NCBI RefSeq assembly: GCF_023065955.2
Contig: NC_079873.1
Coordinates: 8,384,566 to 8,448,565, forward strand
DNA length: 64,000 nt
Origin: Ursus arctos
Lineage: Eukaryota; Chordata; Mammalia; Carnivora; Ursidae
Reading direction: 5' to 3'
Shown: piece after piece, positions 34,211-45,392 of the stretch
Layout of the letters: each line of letters starts with the position of its first letter
How positions within the stretch are numbered: the stretch's first letter is position 1
Made by a program: the position numbers and the translations under genes
The notes under the pieces: generated by a model
Seen by the model: only the letters and a program-made list of their open reading frames with translations
The model's database searches: none
What the model was told of the DNA's origin: nothing

Positions 34211-34234
34211 TTCTTCTGATTTTTTTCAATTTAA

Positions 34235-34423
34235 ATTTTTGGTTTTTTTTTTTTAATTCTTTTTTGAGGGGAGCTGGGCAGAGGGAAAAGGAGACAGGAT
34301 CTTAAGCAGGCTCCACACCCAGCATGGAGCCTGACACAGGGCTCGATCTCACCACCCTGAGATCATGACCTGAGCCGAAATCAAGAGTTAGATGCTTAAC
34401 TGACTGAGCCACCCAGCGACCCC
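34235..34423 (-). mobile_element. SINEC, full form, older subfamily
   Basis: Body CTTAAGCAGGCTCCACACCC and ATCATGACCTGAGCCGAAAT, reversed head CCACCCAGCGACCCC. Confidence 0.88.
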
Positions 34424-34527
34424 CGATTTTTTTTTAAGTTGGCTCCCTGCCCAATGTGGGGCTTGAACTCAACAACCCTGAGGTCAAGAGTCGCATGCTC
34501 TACTGACTGAGCCAGCCAGGAGCTCCT
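34424..34527 (-). mobile_element. SINEC, short form
   Basis: AATGTGGGGCTTGAACTCAA, TCAAGAGTCGCATGCTCTAC and the reversed head GAGCCAGCCAGGAGCTCC. It is directly adjacent to the preceding copy. Confidence 0.88.
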
Positions 34528-34765
34528 CTTCTGACTTTAAAAGAAATGAAAATTAAAATAATTTTCGTAGGCCTCTAAACATATTGTGGGCCCTGGACTT
34601 ATTGTGCTTAGTGGAGAAGTAGGTCCTGTCCACTCTAATATGACTCCTTCTTCATTTTTTTTTGTTTTATAGGAGAAGGGAATGTTACAGGAAGCCAGCT
34701 CTTTAAGGTCAAGGGAAGTGGAATGAGTCACAGCAGCAGAAAATGTCTAACACTAAGCAAAGTTT
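34528..34765. other. Intergenic spacer
   Basis: No recognisable element. Confidence 0.5.
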
Positions 34766-34959
34766 CTTTTTTTTAAGATTTTATTTATTTATTTGAGAGA
34801 GAGTGAGAGAGAGAAAGCACGAGAGCAGGGAGGCTCAGAGGGAGAAGCAGGCTTCCCACTGAGCGGGGAACCCTATGCAGGACTCAATCCTGGAACTCTG
34901 GGATCATGACCGAGTCGAAGGCAGAGAGACGCTTAACCAACTGAGCCACCCAGGCACCC
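34766..34959 (-). mobile_element. SINEC, full form
   Basis: Tail TTTAAGATTTTATTTATTTA, body GGGAGAAGCAGGCTTCCCAC, reversed head CCACCCAGGCACCC. Flanks TAAGCAAAGTTT and TGAGCAGAGTTT are a diverged duplication. Confidence 0.92.
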
Positions 34960-35878
34960 ATGAGCAGAGTTTTAAAGTCATCGTGGACAATCATTTTCAA
35001 AATTTTTCTTTAGTGTTGCACCTCTTTGTTGTGAAAAGAGGAATTCTTATATGCAAAGTCAATGTATAAAACTGGACAAAGTGGGCAGGTGCTGGAGCTC
35101 CCATTACCATACCCTCTCATCCTGAGGGGCCCTTGAGGGACTCTCACTGACCCGTAAGGTGCACTAGAACATACTCTAAAGTGTCACCTCTTTCTCAGGG
35201 GAGGTTGGTGAGATGCAGAGAAGCTAGGCTGCTCACAGTTGCTCAGAGGATCAATAGTAGCATTTGGACCCAGGCCTGCGTTATCTGGCCCCCAGGCTGG
35301 GGCTGTTTCCACTCTCCTTCTCCTCCACCTACGCCTGCCTGGGTCCAAAGAGTCAAAGTCACATCCAGTTTTAAAGCCTCTAAACATGATTCAACTGAAA
35401 GATATGTGAAAATAATGATGGTTAGCAACCTTCCCTCCATCTTCCGATGACTTTTTAAGCCTTGGTTCTGTGTTCCCTTGATGCATTGTTTTGGGACCAG
35501 GCAGTTGTGCTGTCACGTGGAGGAAACTTAGCCCCCCTGCTGTCCTTGCTGTGTGTGGCGTGCTGCAAGGGGGCCCTACTGACCAAGGTCTGACCATCTG
35601 AGCCAGGGGGAGGTCTCTGACAAGCTCCTGTGCAGTGGGGTCTCGTGGACAGAGGCCAGTCCCGGCTCTGCTGCCAACCCTCCCCTCTGTGCTCCAGGTC
35701 ATGGCATCTGGCCTTTCCCTGAAGACCATGTATGTGACGACTCAGACAACAGTCCAAGCAAGGGCACTCTCTGGTTGTAATGTGGGAGTCGCAGATGGGA
35801 ACACAGTCCCCCAAATGATAAGTTTTGCTTGGCACACACATAGTAGCTGATCAGTTAATATTGAAAATGAATGAAAGA
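34960..35878. other. Intergenic, GC-richer, no clear repeat
   Basis: Several overlapping frames on both strands at 35181-35850 lie in a GC-richer patch without CpG enrichment; mutual overlap and no domain argue against coding. Confidence 0.5.
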
Positions 35879-36055
35879 GGGGCACCTGTGTGGCTTAGTT
35901 GGTTAAGCATCCAATTCTTGATTTTGGCTCAGGTCATGATCTCAGGGTCATGAGATCAAGCCCCATGTAGGGCTCTGTGCTAGACAAGGGGCCTGCTTGG
36001 GATTCTCTCTCTCCCTGTCCTTCTGCCCATCCCTCCTGCTCTATCTCTTTCTCTA
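35879..36055 (+). mobile_element. SINEC, full form, with expanded GAAA tail
   Basis: Head GGGGCACCTGTGTGGCTTAG, body TCAGGTCATGATCTCAGGGT, CT tract TCTCTTTCTCTAAAAAG. The A-tail has turned into the adjoining AAAG microsatellite. Confidence 0.93.
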
Positions 36056-36057
36056 AA

Positions 36058-36121
<64 letters not shown>

Positions 36122-36123
36122 AA
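36056..36123. repeat. (AAAG)n microsatellite
   Basis: About 16-17 uninterrupted AAAG units at the 3' end of a SINE. Uninterrupted tetranucleotides of this length are usually polymorphic. Confidence 0.95.
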
Positions 36124-36464
36124 ATTAATGGAAGAATGAATGGTGAAGACATTCATTCACATGCCAGGAAACATTTGGAGTTTCTCTGTGAAGTGTTCTT
36201 TGGGCTTGAGCCTCAGACCGTCAGTCCTCTTTATCTTCCCTGTAATCGGTCCTTGCCCTTCTCAGATTTGCTACTGAAGATCCTGGGGAATAATAAAAGG
36301 CTGGAGAGGAAGAGACTTCATCTGGGGAAAGGCAGAAGAGTCTAGAATGTGAGTGCAGACTCACACAAATCCCTCCGTGGCTCCCTTCTGTCAGTGCCAG
36401 TTCTGCTCTGGGCTTCATTCTCTTTTGCATCTAGAGGTTTCTAAGGAGAAAGTAAGGTGTGAAC

Positions 36465-36612
36465 TTCAGAAAATACAGACATTTGAATGCTAGCTCTGCT
36501 GGCTAACCTTGGGCAAATTATATAATCCCTTGAAGCTTTGGTTTCCCCATCTGTATCACGGAAAACAATGATGCCTATCTCACATCATCTCTTAGAAGAG
36601 CAATTGTGATAA
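36465..36612 (+). mobile_element. MIR element
   Basis: GAATGCTAGCTCTGCTGGCT, AACCTTGGGCAAATTATATA and GGTTTCCCCATCTGTATC match the MIR core and 3' segment. Confidence 0.8.
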
Positions 36613-36634
36613 TATCTGAAATAGCACTGAGTAA

Positions 36635-37085
36635 TCTCTCTCCTGGTTGTATGTCTTGGGGAAATTCTCACACAGATACATAAGGAACATTTTCAAAGGT
36701 GTTTATTATGACACTTACGGTAGTGGAGCATTGGAAATGCCACCACGGGCGGTGTGGGGAGGGCAGTTATTAGTAAACTGTGATGAAAGTATACTCTGGA
36801 ATATGAGTTAACAGAAGGAGCACACTGGAGCAGCATGGGTAGACCTTAAAAACAGTGCTGTGTGAAAACGAAAGTCTGAAAGAGAATGTTCTGGGTCTAG
36901 ATCCCAAGGCCATGTGTGTAACATAAAATGCATATATACAAACACACGCCTAAATGCTATATAAGGTCATATACGAACAAAAGGATACAGATCAAATGCA
37001 TTAGAATGGTGGAATGGGGGAAAGGGGATAAAAAATAAATAAAAGAAGGTCTTGTAGAGTTCAATGATGAAAATGTGCCATAAAC
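36635..37085 (+). mobile_element. Old L1 3' fragment
   Basis: GGAAATTCTCACACAGATAC, TTGGAAATGCCACCACGGGC-like text, CTCTGGAATATGAGTTAACA and GACCTTAAAAACAGTGCTGT fit an L1M ORF2/3' UTR relic. Divergent, no open frame. Confidence 0.6.
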
Positions 37086-37202
37086 TGGGGAATTTGATTA
37101 ATTCAACCCTCTGCATCTGAACTCCCTAAATAAAACTGCTTCACAGTGAGCCCGTCACACAGTAGACCTAGTTAGACCTAACTAGTTACACCCACTGTAG
37201 AG

Positions 37203-37432
37203 CAGGGTTTCTCAGGCTCAGCACTACTGACATTTTGGACGGGATCATTCTTTGTCCCGGGGGGCTATGCATCGGAGGAAATGTAGCAGCATCTGCGGCC
37301 TCTAACAACTCAATGCTAATAGCATCCATTGCCCAGTTGTGTCAAATCCAGAATACCTCCCGACATCGCCAGATGTCCCTAGCAGCGCAGAGTCCGCCCT
37401 GCCTGCGAACGAACCGGCTGAGGGAGCGGTGA
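37203..37432 (-). mobile_element. MER20-like hAT element
   Basis: GCAGGGTTTCTCAGGCTCAG, TGACATTTTGGACGGGATCA and CATCGCCAGATGTCCCTAGC follow the reversed consensus. The right end is degraded. Confidence 0.85.
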
Positions 37433-39955
37433 TCATGAAGTTGAGGCTGGGCTACCCAGAGCAGTGTGCATAGCCTTACTGCTACACGCCGCGTGAAGTT
37501 AGAGGTCAAAAGTCTGTATTTGGTCTGAGAAGCAGGTGTCCAGGCAGAGAAGCAAAGAAAGAGATGAGACCAAAGCATCAACAATAGTCAGACTGCTGCA
37601 CAGCTACCAAACCCTTTTGAGGGCACTCCCCACTGGAAGACACGAGCATATTTCATTCGTAATGAGGTCGAGAAAAAGCACTTTGTCATTATGAAGATGC
37701 GTGTGTATGTGTACCTTCACACCTGTGCACGCGCACACACACACACACACGATTCTGCTTTCATTTAGTCATTTGTAAGAAGATAGTATCCTGAATATTG
37801 TCGTTTCTTCCCCTGTTGGTTCTGAGCATGGTGATATATTATGCTTCTGTTTTTGAGTCAGCTTCTTAAACAGTCCATAATTTGACAGAGTGAAAGCATA
37901 CTAATTCGTCAGGAGAAATTTGGGAACTTTCTATCATGCAGTGGGTATTCAATAAATACCCACTAGACGACATCTCCTGTGATTTTGTCTGCTCTGTGCT
38001 TCACAGTTTAATGCATTCTTGTGTGCCTTGTATTCTGTCACTTGTAATTTATGTCCCTTTGGAAAGGTAGATCTTGGGCTTAAATATATTATTAGTGTCC
38101 CTTGAAAACATCTCTTTTGTAAATATCCCATCAATTCTATTTCCACGACGTGTTTATGATCAACTTGGAAGATGTTAGAAGACGTAGAGAAAAGGCGAAT
38201 AAGGATGTTACAGCTTTCTAAAACTCTGGCTGGTGTTAATTGAAAATGAAGGCACTTTTATTCCCCCTGTCATTTTGATGTATCTCTGAATTTTTGTAAA
38301 CGGATTTTCTTTGAAGCCTCGGAGATTACGCGCTACACAGTGTTCCACCTTAGCTGCTGTAACTGATTAGCCACTTCTTCCATTTCAGCAGCACAGTGGC
38401 TAGGGTGAAAAATAATACATTACAGTTCCGGCCTTCTAAACTGAACTTCAGTCTGTTGCGCTTCGGTCTGGGACAAAAGACGTGCCTTAGAGTGTCTTCA
38501 TTTCTCTTCGACATCGGCGTTTTCAAGTGTGATGCATACTTAATTTTGCAGAAACCGTTCTTTTGATTTCAGTCAGTGAAGATGTGCTACTGGGGTTTGG
38601 CTATAAACTAAGGTTAGTTCCTGCACTCAGATGGGTAGAAGACCAAAACAGGGCCTTTTTAGTTTTAAACAATAAGTGGGTCCAGGGTCAATAAATGTAT
38701 CTGAAAGAAAAGACTTTTCTCAGGTAAGAGAAAAACTTGTCATCTTCCTGATTTGGCACAGTCTTTATGAACATGCATTTTTATCGCATAAGCTTGGGTA
38801 TGTAGAATTACAGCAGTTTAAAGATGATTTCCATTCAGAAATATACCTCAAAACACGAAATTGAGGAAAAAAATTCAGTGTATCAAAAATCCAGTATGCG
38901 CTGCCGGCCCAAAGGGTTATATAAGGTGGGAATTTTTTCAACTGCTTTTACAAAATGCGAAAAAGGGATTTATAAATTTGGGATAATATAAACCTGCTAA
39001 CCTTTGAGTTCTTTAAACTGTTCCCAATTATTAGCTGTCTTATCAACATATTCCTACTTGGTACACATCATTTCTCAACTTCCACCCAGAGTGCTGGGGG
39101 AAAACGGGGTGATGGGCCCCTGCCTGGATCGGGGTTTGGAATCTGTAGGGTAGAACACTGGATGCTGAGAGCCAGATGGTTTGTTTAAGGTCCAAGCCAA
39201 GGGGGAAGCAGCTGAGGTTCACACTCCTTGAAATTTCCCTCCAACAGCCGGGCCAACAGTTAGAAGTGGACCCGGCGTAGGTGAAGACGTCACAGTTCCG
39301 AGCCCAGTAAGGACAGAGAAACCATTGCAAGAAGAGCTCCTTGCACACTCTCGAATTGTCCACCCATCCCAGTTCATGGACATAAATGCCACAGTTCTAG
39401 GGAGAGGGGACTGAAAGTAGGAGTCTTTTTTTAAGTAATGGAGGGCACCCACGCACTGCCGGTGGCGTGTTGGGACTGCCCCGGTGGGGGTTGGAGGGGT
39501 CACTGGAGAGGCTTGGGGACCACAGAGCCAACAACATTTTGAGAGGGGACCACGGCCACCTGGTCACAGAGCCCCACAGCAGAATATTGAGAGCTGCACA
39601 GTTGTCACGATAGAACACAGGCATAAGATGTCATGACATGTGCGGCCAGTGAGACCACACTGAATACAGGTGAGCTGCAAAGAATGCTCTTTGCTCTTCC
39701 TCGTGTGACCTCGTGCCTACTACTCTCCATGCTGGTACAGCCCACAGAAAGAGCATCAAATACTAACTCGTTATTACATTCTGCCTCTTTTATGGAAAGT
39801 AAACATTCTGTGTAACAGTGTTAGAACGCTTGCTGTAGTTTCTTAGAATCATGCTCTATTTGGAGCCTTTGGGGAAAAAACATCTTACGTTCTATAATCT
39901 TAACTGTAAGATTCTGGAAAATTTCTTATGAGTAGGGAAAACACGGAAGCAACAA
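37433..39955. other. Intergenic, 2.5 kb without recognised repeats
   Basis: The longest SINE-free, L1-free stretch of the intergenic part. Contains a (CA)n run at about 37735-37750. No supported coding exon. Its repeat depletion makes it a reasonable place to look for conserved non-coding elements. Confidence 0.5.
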
Positions 39956-40025
39956 TGTATGTTACCCATGAAGAAGAAATTTTTACTGAGGCATAATGTA
40001 CACGCAGTAAAATGCAAAGGTCTTT

Positions 40026-40208
40026 TTCTTTTTTTAAAAGATTTTACTTATTTATTTGAGAGAGAGAGAGCATGAGGGGGGAGGGTCAAAGGGAGAAGCA
40101 GCCTCCCTGCTGAGCAGGGAGCCTGATACGGGACTTGATCCTGGGACTCCAGGATTATGACCTGAGCCAAAGGCAGTCACTTAACCAACTGAGCCACCCA
40201 GGTGCCCC
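40026..40208 (-). mobile_element. SINEC, full form, inside L1
   Basis: Tail TTTTAAAAGATTTTACTTAT, reversed head CCACCCAGGTGCCCC. The host text AAGGTCT recurs on both sides. Confidence 0.92.
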
Positions 40209-40936
40209 AAGGTCTCTTTTTTTTAAATGCAAAGATCTTAAGTGCACAGTTCCATGAGTTTTGATCAAAGAATACACCTATGTACCCATATCCTCCCTCA
40301 AGATATGGAACATTTCTGTTCCCCAGAAAGTTCCCTTATGTCCCTTTCCAGTCAGATCTACCTCCAACTCTTCCACCTCCAGCCCCAGCTGCCCACCCAC
40401 TATTTGATTTCTTCACTACAGAAGTTGTGTCTGTCCTAGAACTTGCTATAAAGAGAACGATACAATACGTACTCGTCCACATCTGCTTTGTTCATTCAAC
40501 ATACTGATTTTGAGATTCATTCACATCGCATGTGTCATTAGTTTGTTCCTTCTGTATTCCTGGGTAACGTAACATTGTGTGAATATACCACAATTTGATT
40601 ATCCACTCACTTGTTGATGGAAGTTAGTTTCCAGTTTTTGGCTACCGTCAATAAAGTCCCTATGAACATTTACGTGTAAGTCTTTGTGTAAACGTATGTT
40701 TTCATTTCAGCTGAATAACTACCTAGGAGTGGAATATCTAGGAGTAAGAGTATGGAAAATTTATAAGAAAGTGTCAAAACTGTTTTCCAAGTATATTGCA
40801 TACCGTTTTACACCCCCACTAACAATATATGAGAATTCCTCTTGCTCCACATCCTAGCTATCACTATTATTAATGCTAACCTTTTCATTTAAGCCATGTT
40901 ATTGAGTTTATAGTAGTAGCTCATTGTGCTTTAGTC

Positions 40937-41140
40937 TTTTTTAAATTTTTTTTAAAGATTTTATTCATTTGAGAGAGAGAGCGAGGGAGAGAAAGAGCAC
41001 GAGATGGGGGAGGGTCAGAGGGAGAAGCAGACTCCCCCCTGAGCTGGGAGCCTGATGCGGGGCTCCGTTCTCCTGGGACTCTGGGATCGTGACCTAAGCG
41101 GAAGGCAGATGCTTAACCCACTGAGCCACCCAGGCGCCCC
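40937..41140 (-). mobile_element. SINEC, full form, inside L1
   Basis: Tail TTTAAAGATTTTATTCATTT, reversed head CCACCCAGGCGCCCC. Target duplication TCATTGTGCTTT on both sides. Confidence 0.94.
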
Positions 41141-41379
41141 TCATTGTGCTTTTAATTTGCATTTCCTGTTGACTAATGGTGCTGAGTATCTTTTCATGTG
41201 CTTATTTAAAGCCATCTATATCTTTTTTGTGAAGCGTATTTTCAAGTCCCATTTAAAATAGTACGTTTTCTGTCGTTTTGTTACTGATTCGTAGTAGCTC
41301 TTTTTATCATGTAGATTCACGTACTTTGTCATTCATGGTATATTACAAATCCAATCACAGTTTGTGGTCTGCCTTTTCA

Positions 41380-41511
41380 TTTTTTTTTTCTAGGTAGGCT
41401 CCATGTCCAGTGTGGAGCCTAACGTGGGGCTTGAACTCAAGACTCTGAGATCAAGACCTGAGCTGAGATCAAGAGTTGCACGCTTAACCAACTGAGCCAC
41501 CCAGGTGCCCC
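41380..41511 (-). mobile_element. SINEC, older form, shortened
   Basis: CTAGGTAGGCTCCATGTCCA, GTGGGGCTTGAACTCAAGAC and the reversed head CCACCCAGGTGCCCC. Flanks TGCCTTTTCATTTT and TGCCTTTTATTTTC are the duplication. Confidence 0.88.
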
Positions 41512-41720
41512 TTGCCTTTTATTTTCTTAAAGGGGTCTTTTGGTGAGCAGAAGCGTTTAATTTTGATGAAGTGCACTTTATCACTTTTTGTTTTCTGGTT
41601 AATTCTTTTTGGGTCCTGTTTAAAGAAAGCTTTGCTTACTACAAGGTCAAGAAGCTATTTTCCTATGATTTCTCAAAAACTTTAATGGTTTTTGCTTTTA
41701 CATTTAGGCCTATGATTCTA
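41512..41720 (-). mobile_element. L1 ORF2 fragment
   Basis: GTGAGCAGAAGCGTTTAATT, TTTGATGAAGTGCACTTTAT and AAGAAAGCTTTGCTTACTAC match reversed ORF2 and continue the L1 at 39956-41290 in order and orientation. Confidence 0.75.
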
Positions 41721-42465
41721 TGAAGGTATTTCTTATTTACTACTTATATACAAATCTGTCAGCGACATGAAAAACAAACTTACATGACAAAACAGTTCTT
41801 TGTGAAAATAATGGCATGCAAAACATATGTCCTAAAAATAAGCTATTCATAGTGGCCTATTAAATTGCAATCATGTATTAGTAAGCAAGTGATTTAGAAA
41901 ATCAGCTGCCTTTCATTCTGTTGGGAGAGCTTGCTAATTAATGTAAAACTCGCTTTGTAATAATACGGGAAAGATTATCTATCTAGCTGAATTCAGTTTT
42001 GCTAACAAAAGAATGTGCAGGTTTTTACATGCGTTTCTTTTACACAGATGCATTTCGCAATTTGAAATAATTTCTTATCAATGGCATATTGTCTCTGGAA
42101 ATAGTTCCGGTTTTGGAAATCTCTTCCCTCAGCTTCTATGCAGAACTCATCAGCCCTTTTCTTTTCTGAGTGGCACATGGTGAACCCTCCAAGAGGTGCT
42201 GAGAATGATCTTTATCAGCACCAAGGCCAGCTGCTCTAGAGGACTTCCCTCTCTATTTCCAAGCAGAAACTCCAGAAAAGTTTGCAGATGGAAATTCCTT
42301 CCTCTAGTCTTCCTTCTTCCACTTGTCAAAGATGTATGAAGCACCTGTGATGTACCAGGGGGCAGTACACAGACTTAGGGGAGCACCAAGGATACTTCTT
42401 GTTTGTTAAATGTAATTTTCTTCTTAATGTTTGCCTACATGAAATATGTGAATAAGTAACTCTAT
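41721..42465. other. Intergenic, no clear repeat
   Basis: Unique-looking; no coding evidence. Confidence 0.5.
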
Positions 42466-42952
42466 CCATCAGGGTTCTCTAGAAAAACAGAACCAGTAGG
42501 GTGTATGTGTATGTATATGTGTGTGTATCTATATGTGTATGTACATACATACATACATTTAAAAATTTTATTTGAAAAAGTTGGCCCATGTGATCGTAGG
42601 GTTTGGCAAATCTGAAATCTGTGGGGCCGGCTGGAAACTCAGAAGTTGATGTTGTAGTCCTAAGTTCTAAAGGTGTAGTGCAGGCTAGCAGGCTAGAAAC
42701 CCAGGCAAGACTGCTCTCTTATAGTCTTAAGGCAGAATTCCTTCTCCAGGAAACCTCAGTGTTTGGTCTTAATGCCTTCAACTGATTGGATAAGACCCAC
42801 CCACAATATGGAGAGTAATCTCCTTTACTTCAAGACGACTGCTTGTAGATGTTAATCACATCTACAAAATACCTTCACTAAACTAGTGTTTGGTCAGCCA
42901 ACCAACAGTAGCTAGACAAGTTGGTGCATAAAATTTAACCATCACAATAAGA
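42466..42952 (+). mobile_element. Old interspersed repeat, family not named
   Basis: Starts CAGGGTTCTCTAGAAAAACA, carries a TATA/TGTA microsatellite at 42500-42560, then TTGGCCCATGTGATCGTAGG and TTGGATAAGACCCACCCACA, and ends AATTTAACCATCACAATAAG. I know this layout as a widespread mammalian repeat but cannot assign the family name from memory. Confidence 0.65.
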
Positions 42953-43395
42953 GTGAGCAGATATTTGACTAGTAGGTTATTTGGAACCAACATATTTTAT
43001 TTAAGAAGTCTAATTTTTCAAAAGCAATGCCATTTGTCACAAATCTTAGCATAAAGAACTGCGTGTCTTCAAAGCTTTGATAATGAAAAGACCTATTCCT
43101 GCTTACCTGAAGATAAACAATGTCCACCATAGGCAGAAAGTTGTGATTTAGTTTCTACAGAAATGATAAAGGGGCAGTGCGGGTCTTTCTCTTAGATCAG
43201 GCAGCAAATACACCTAGTGGTGGATAACCCAAGTCTTGTCTTTTATTCTGGAGATAAAGCTGAAGGGTCGGACTGTCTGATGAAAAAAACACCCCTGCGT
43301 TCTGTCTCGGTGCTGGAGCTCACTCCCCACCCACTTCTCTCCCCATCTCCCCCCACCTGGGGCTCCACAAACTCCATCTTGTCTGTGAAAACCAC
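42953..43395. other. Intergenic, no clear repeat
   Basis: Unique-looking up to the start of the L2 relic. Confidence 0.45.
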
Positions 43396-43599
43396 CAAAG
43401 CTTGGCTCACAAAAATTCTTTCTCGAGGTAATACTGCCCCCATGGGGTAGCTGGAGGCCTGCATGGCTCCCTCCTGAGCTCTCGACTCTCACTTCCTAGG
43501 GGACTTTATCCACTTCGGCTACTGTCTATATGCTGATGACTTGCAAATTTGTAATTCTAGCCCAGACTTTTCTTCCAGCCCCTCAGGCTCAAATTTGTA

Positions 43600-44440
43600 A
43601 TATGATATTGCCATTCGATCGTCTAAAGGGTACCTGACGATTCTAGGACCCAATTCCAGTGTGTATGCGGAGGGGTTTTCCCCACATCACTAAGCAATTC
43701 CCCAACACCGACACCAGCTCGGGGTCATACAATTCAACTGATTTCTGACACTATCTGCTTGGAGATAGTGTCAGACCCCACAGGTTAAGGGCTCAATCCT
43801 ACAAAACTGCTGCCCACTCCGCTTCCAACACCAGGCAGTCACGAGTCTACATTGCCATCCATCTGCACTTCTGACATACCTGCTATAGGCTGGACGTCCC
43901 AATGCCCCTCTCTTCAGGTTCCATTCCTTTGCTAGAGCAGCTTGCAGAACTCAAGAAAACATTGTACTTACTAGATTACCAGTTTATTCTGAAAAGATAG
44001 AACTCAGAAAGAAGCAGATGGAAGAGATGCACAGGGCCAGGGAGAGGAAAGGACGTACAGTCTCCATGCCTTCTCCCCACATCTCCGCAGTTCACCAACC
44101 TGGAAGTTCTCCAAACCCCAACCGTTTTTGAGGGGGGGTTTAGAGAGGCTTCATTATATAGGCATGATTGATGAAATCACTGGCCATTGACAATCTATTC
44201 AACCTCCAACCCCTCTCCCCTCCCCAGAGGTCAGTGGATGGGACCCAAAGTTCCAAACCTTTACATGGTCAGCTCTATTAGCAACCAGCCCCCATCCTTA
44301 GGTACAGTCTGAAAGTCACTTCATTAACATAACAAAAGACATCTTAACCGTGCTCCTCACTTATGAAATTCCCAGTGTTTTAGGAGCTCTTCCTGAAACA
44401 GGGACAAGACCAAAGATAAGTATCTTATTATAAATCACAG
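43600..44440 (-). mobile_element. Ancient LTR, probably ERVL-related
   Basis: Reversed LTR-like text: ATTACCAGTTTATTCTGAAA contains a reversed AATAAA; CTCTAGCAAAGGAATGG-type text reads on the minus strand; GTTTTAGGAGCTCTTCCTGA is near the right end. It carries a perfect 13-bp hairpin at 43744-43775. No internal viral genes. Family not fixed. Confidence 0.5.
43744..43775. repeat. Perfect 13-bp inverted repeat, 6-base loop
   Basis: TCTGACACTATCT, loop GCTTGG, then AGATAGTGTCAGA. All 13 pairs match. Lies inside the ancient LTR. Confidence 0.95.
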
Positions 44441-44451
44441 TATCATAGTGA

Positions 44452-45006
44452 TGTGGTATGAAGTAGTGGGATCTGGGAGAGATGACCAAGAAAGAATTCT
44501 TGAGACGTCTTTGGTGCAAAAAGGTGGTTTTATTAAAGCACAGGGACAGGACCCATGGGCAGAAAGAACTGTACTGGGGTTGTGACAGGTGACTGACTAT
44601 ATACTTTCAAATTGGGAGGGGGTGAAGGATAGCACAAGCCTCCAACGTATTTTGGAAACAAGGTGGTTGGGGGACTAGCTATTGTTAAGAAAATGTCATT
44701 TATTACTGTTTAGTAAAAACTCAGTCAGGAGACCCTTTAGATGTTATATCAGTGGGTCATATGCTGGGGGATGATTGCTAACATATATCTTGGGGGTAGA
44801 GATAAAGGAAGTTTCCAAAGGAATTTTTATAGGTTAAAGAAGACCTACGGGACCCTGGGGGTCGGGCTCAGATTGCCTTTTGCCCTTAGCAAGGTATTAA
44901 CATCGAGGTAGTTGAGTCCCTAGAGGAATGTTACTCTGCCTGTTTCAAGGACTTGTCAATGGACTGTAAGTAGTAAGGAAATTTTTCTTTTGCCTTGTTT
45001 CCCACA
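44452..45006 (-). mobile_element. Solo LTR of an endogenous retrovirus
   Basis: Ends TGTGG (44452) and CCACA (45006) are inverted, as in LTR termini. Reversed AATAAA lies at TGGTTTTATTAAAGC (44524-44538). No gag, pol or env sequence next to it. No convincing flanking duplication, so the boundaries are approximate. Confidence 0.65.
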
Positions 45007-45392
45007 TCAGTAGCATCTCAACCTTAACATGTCTAAAAGAAAATTATTGCCGTTTCTCTTGAAACTTCCCACTCAAGTCTTCGTGCTTGCTGTAGCACCA
45101 ACCTCCTGGTTGCTCAGGCAAATATCTAGATGTTCTCCCTGATTCCTTTCTTTCTTCCCACAGTTACAATTCATCACTAAGTCCTGCCAGGGTTACCTCT
45201 AGAACATAATCCTGATCTGTGCACATATGTCCATTTCCACCAGTATCACTCTGGTCCCAGCCACCATCCTGTCTTGCCTGGGCCACTGAAAACTTTCCTA
45301 ACTCTCCCTCCTGCTTCCATTTTTGCCCCCACAATCCCTTCTCCAGCTGTATGTTATTTTAGTAACTACAGTACTATGACTTTACTAGATAG

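Larger units (their letters stand above)
39956..41290 (-). mobile_element. L1 3' UTR and ORF2 3' end, SINE-interrupted
   Basis: TTTTTACTGAGGCATAATGT at the left is the reversed 3' UTR start. TTGATTATCCACTCACTTGT, CTACCGTCAATAAAGTCCC and ATTTGCATTTCCTGTTGACT are reversed ORF2. Decayed, with two SINEs inside. Confidence 0.8.
43396..45390 (+). mobile_element. L2 LINE ORF2 relic with YADD box, split by LTRs
   Basis: TCCACTTCGGCTACTGTCTA then TATGCTGATGACTTGCAAAT encodes a YADD catalytic signature (43531-43542) followed by LQICNSSPDFS. L2-like text resumes after 45007 (CATCTCAACCTTAACATGTC; CATCCTGTCTTGCCTGGGCC; CTGCTTCCATTTTTGCCCCC). The two halves are separated by two LTR-type insertions. The frame is broken; this is an ancient dead non-LTR retrotransposon. 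Confidence 0.75.

Noticed and set aside
32676..34229. A cellular gene of 517 residues
   Set aside because: It is the C-terminal part of L1 ORF2p within a truncated element; the first codons come from the flanking duplication.
36056..36123. A CRISPR-like or satellite array
   Set aside because: Pure AAAG tetranucleotide grown from a SINE A-tail.
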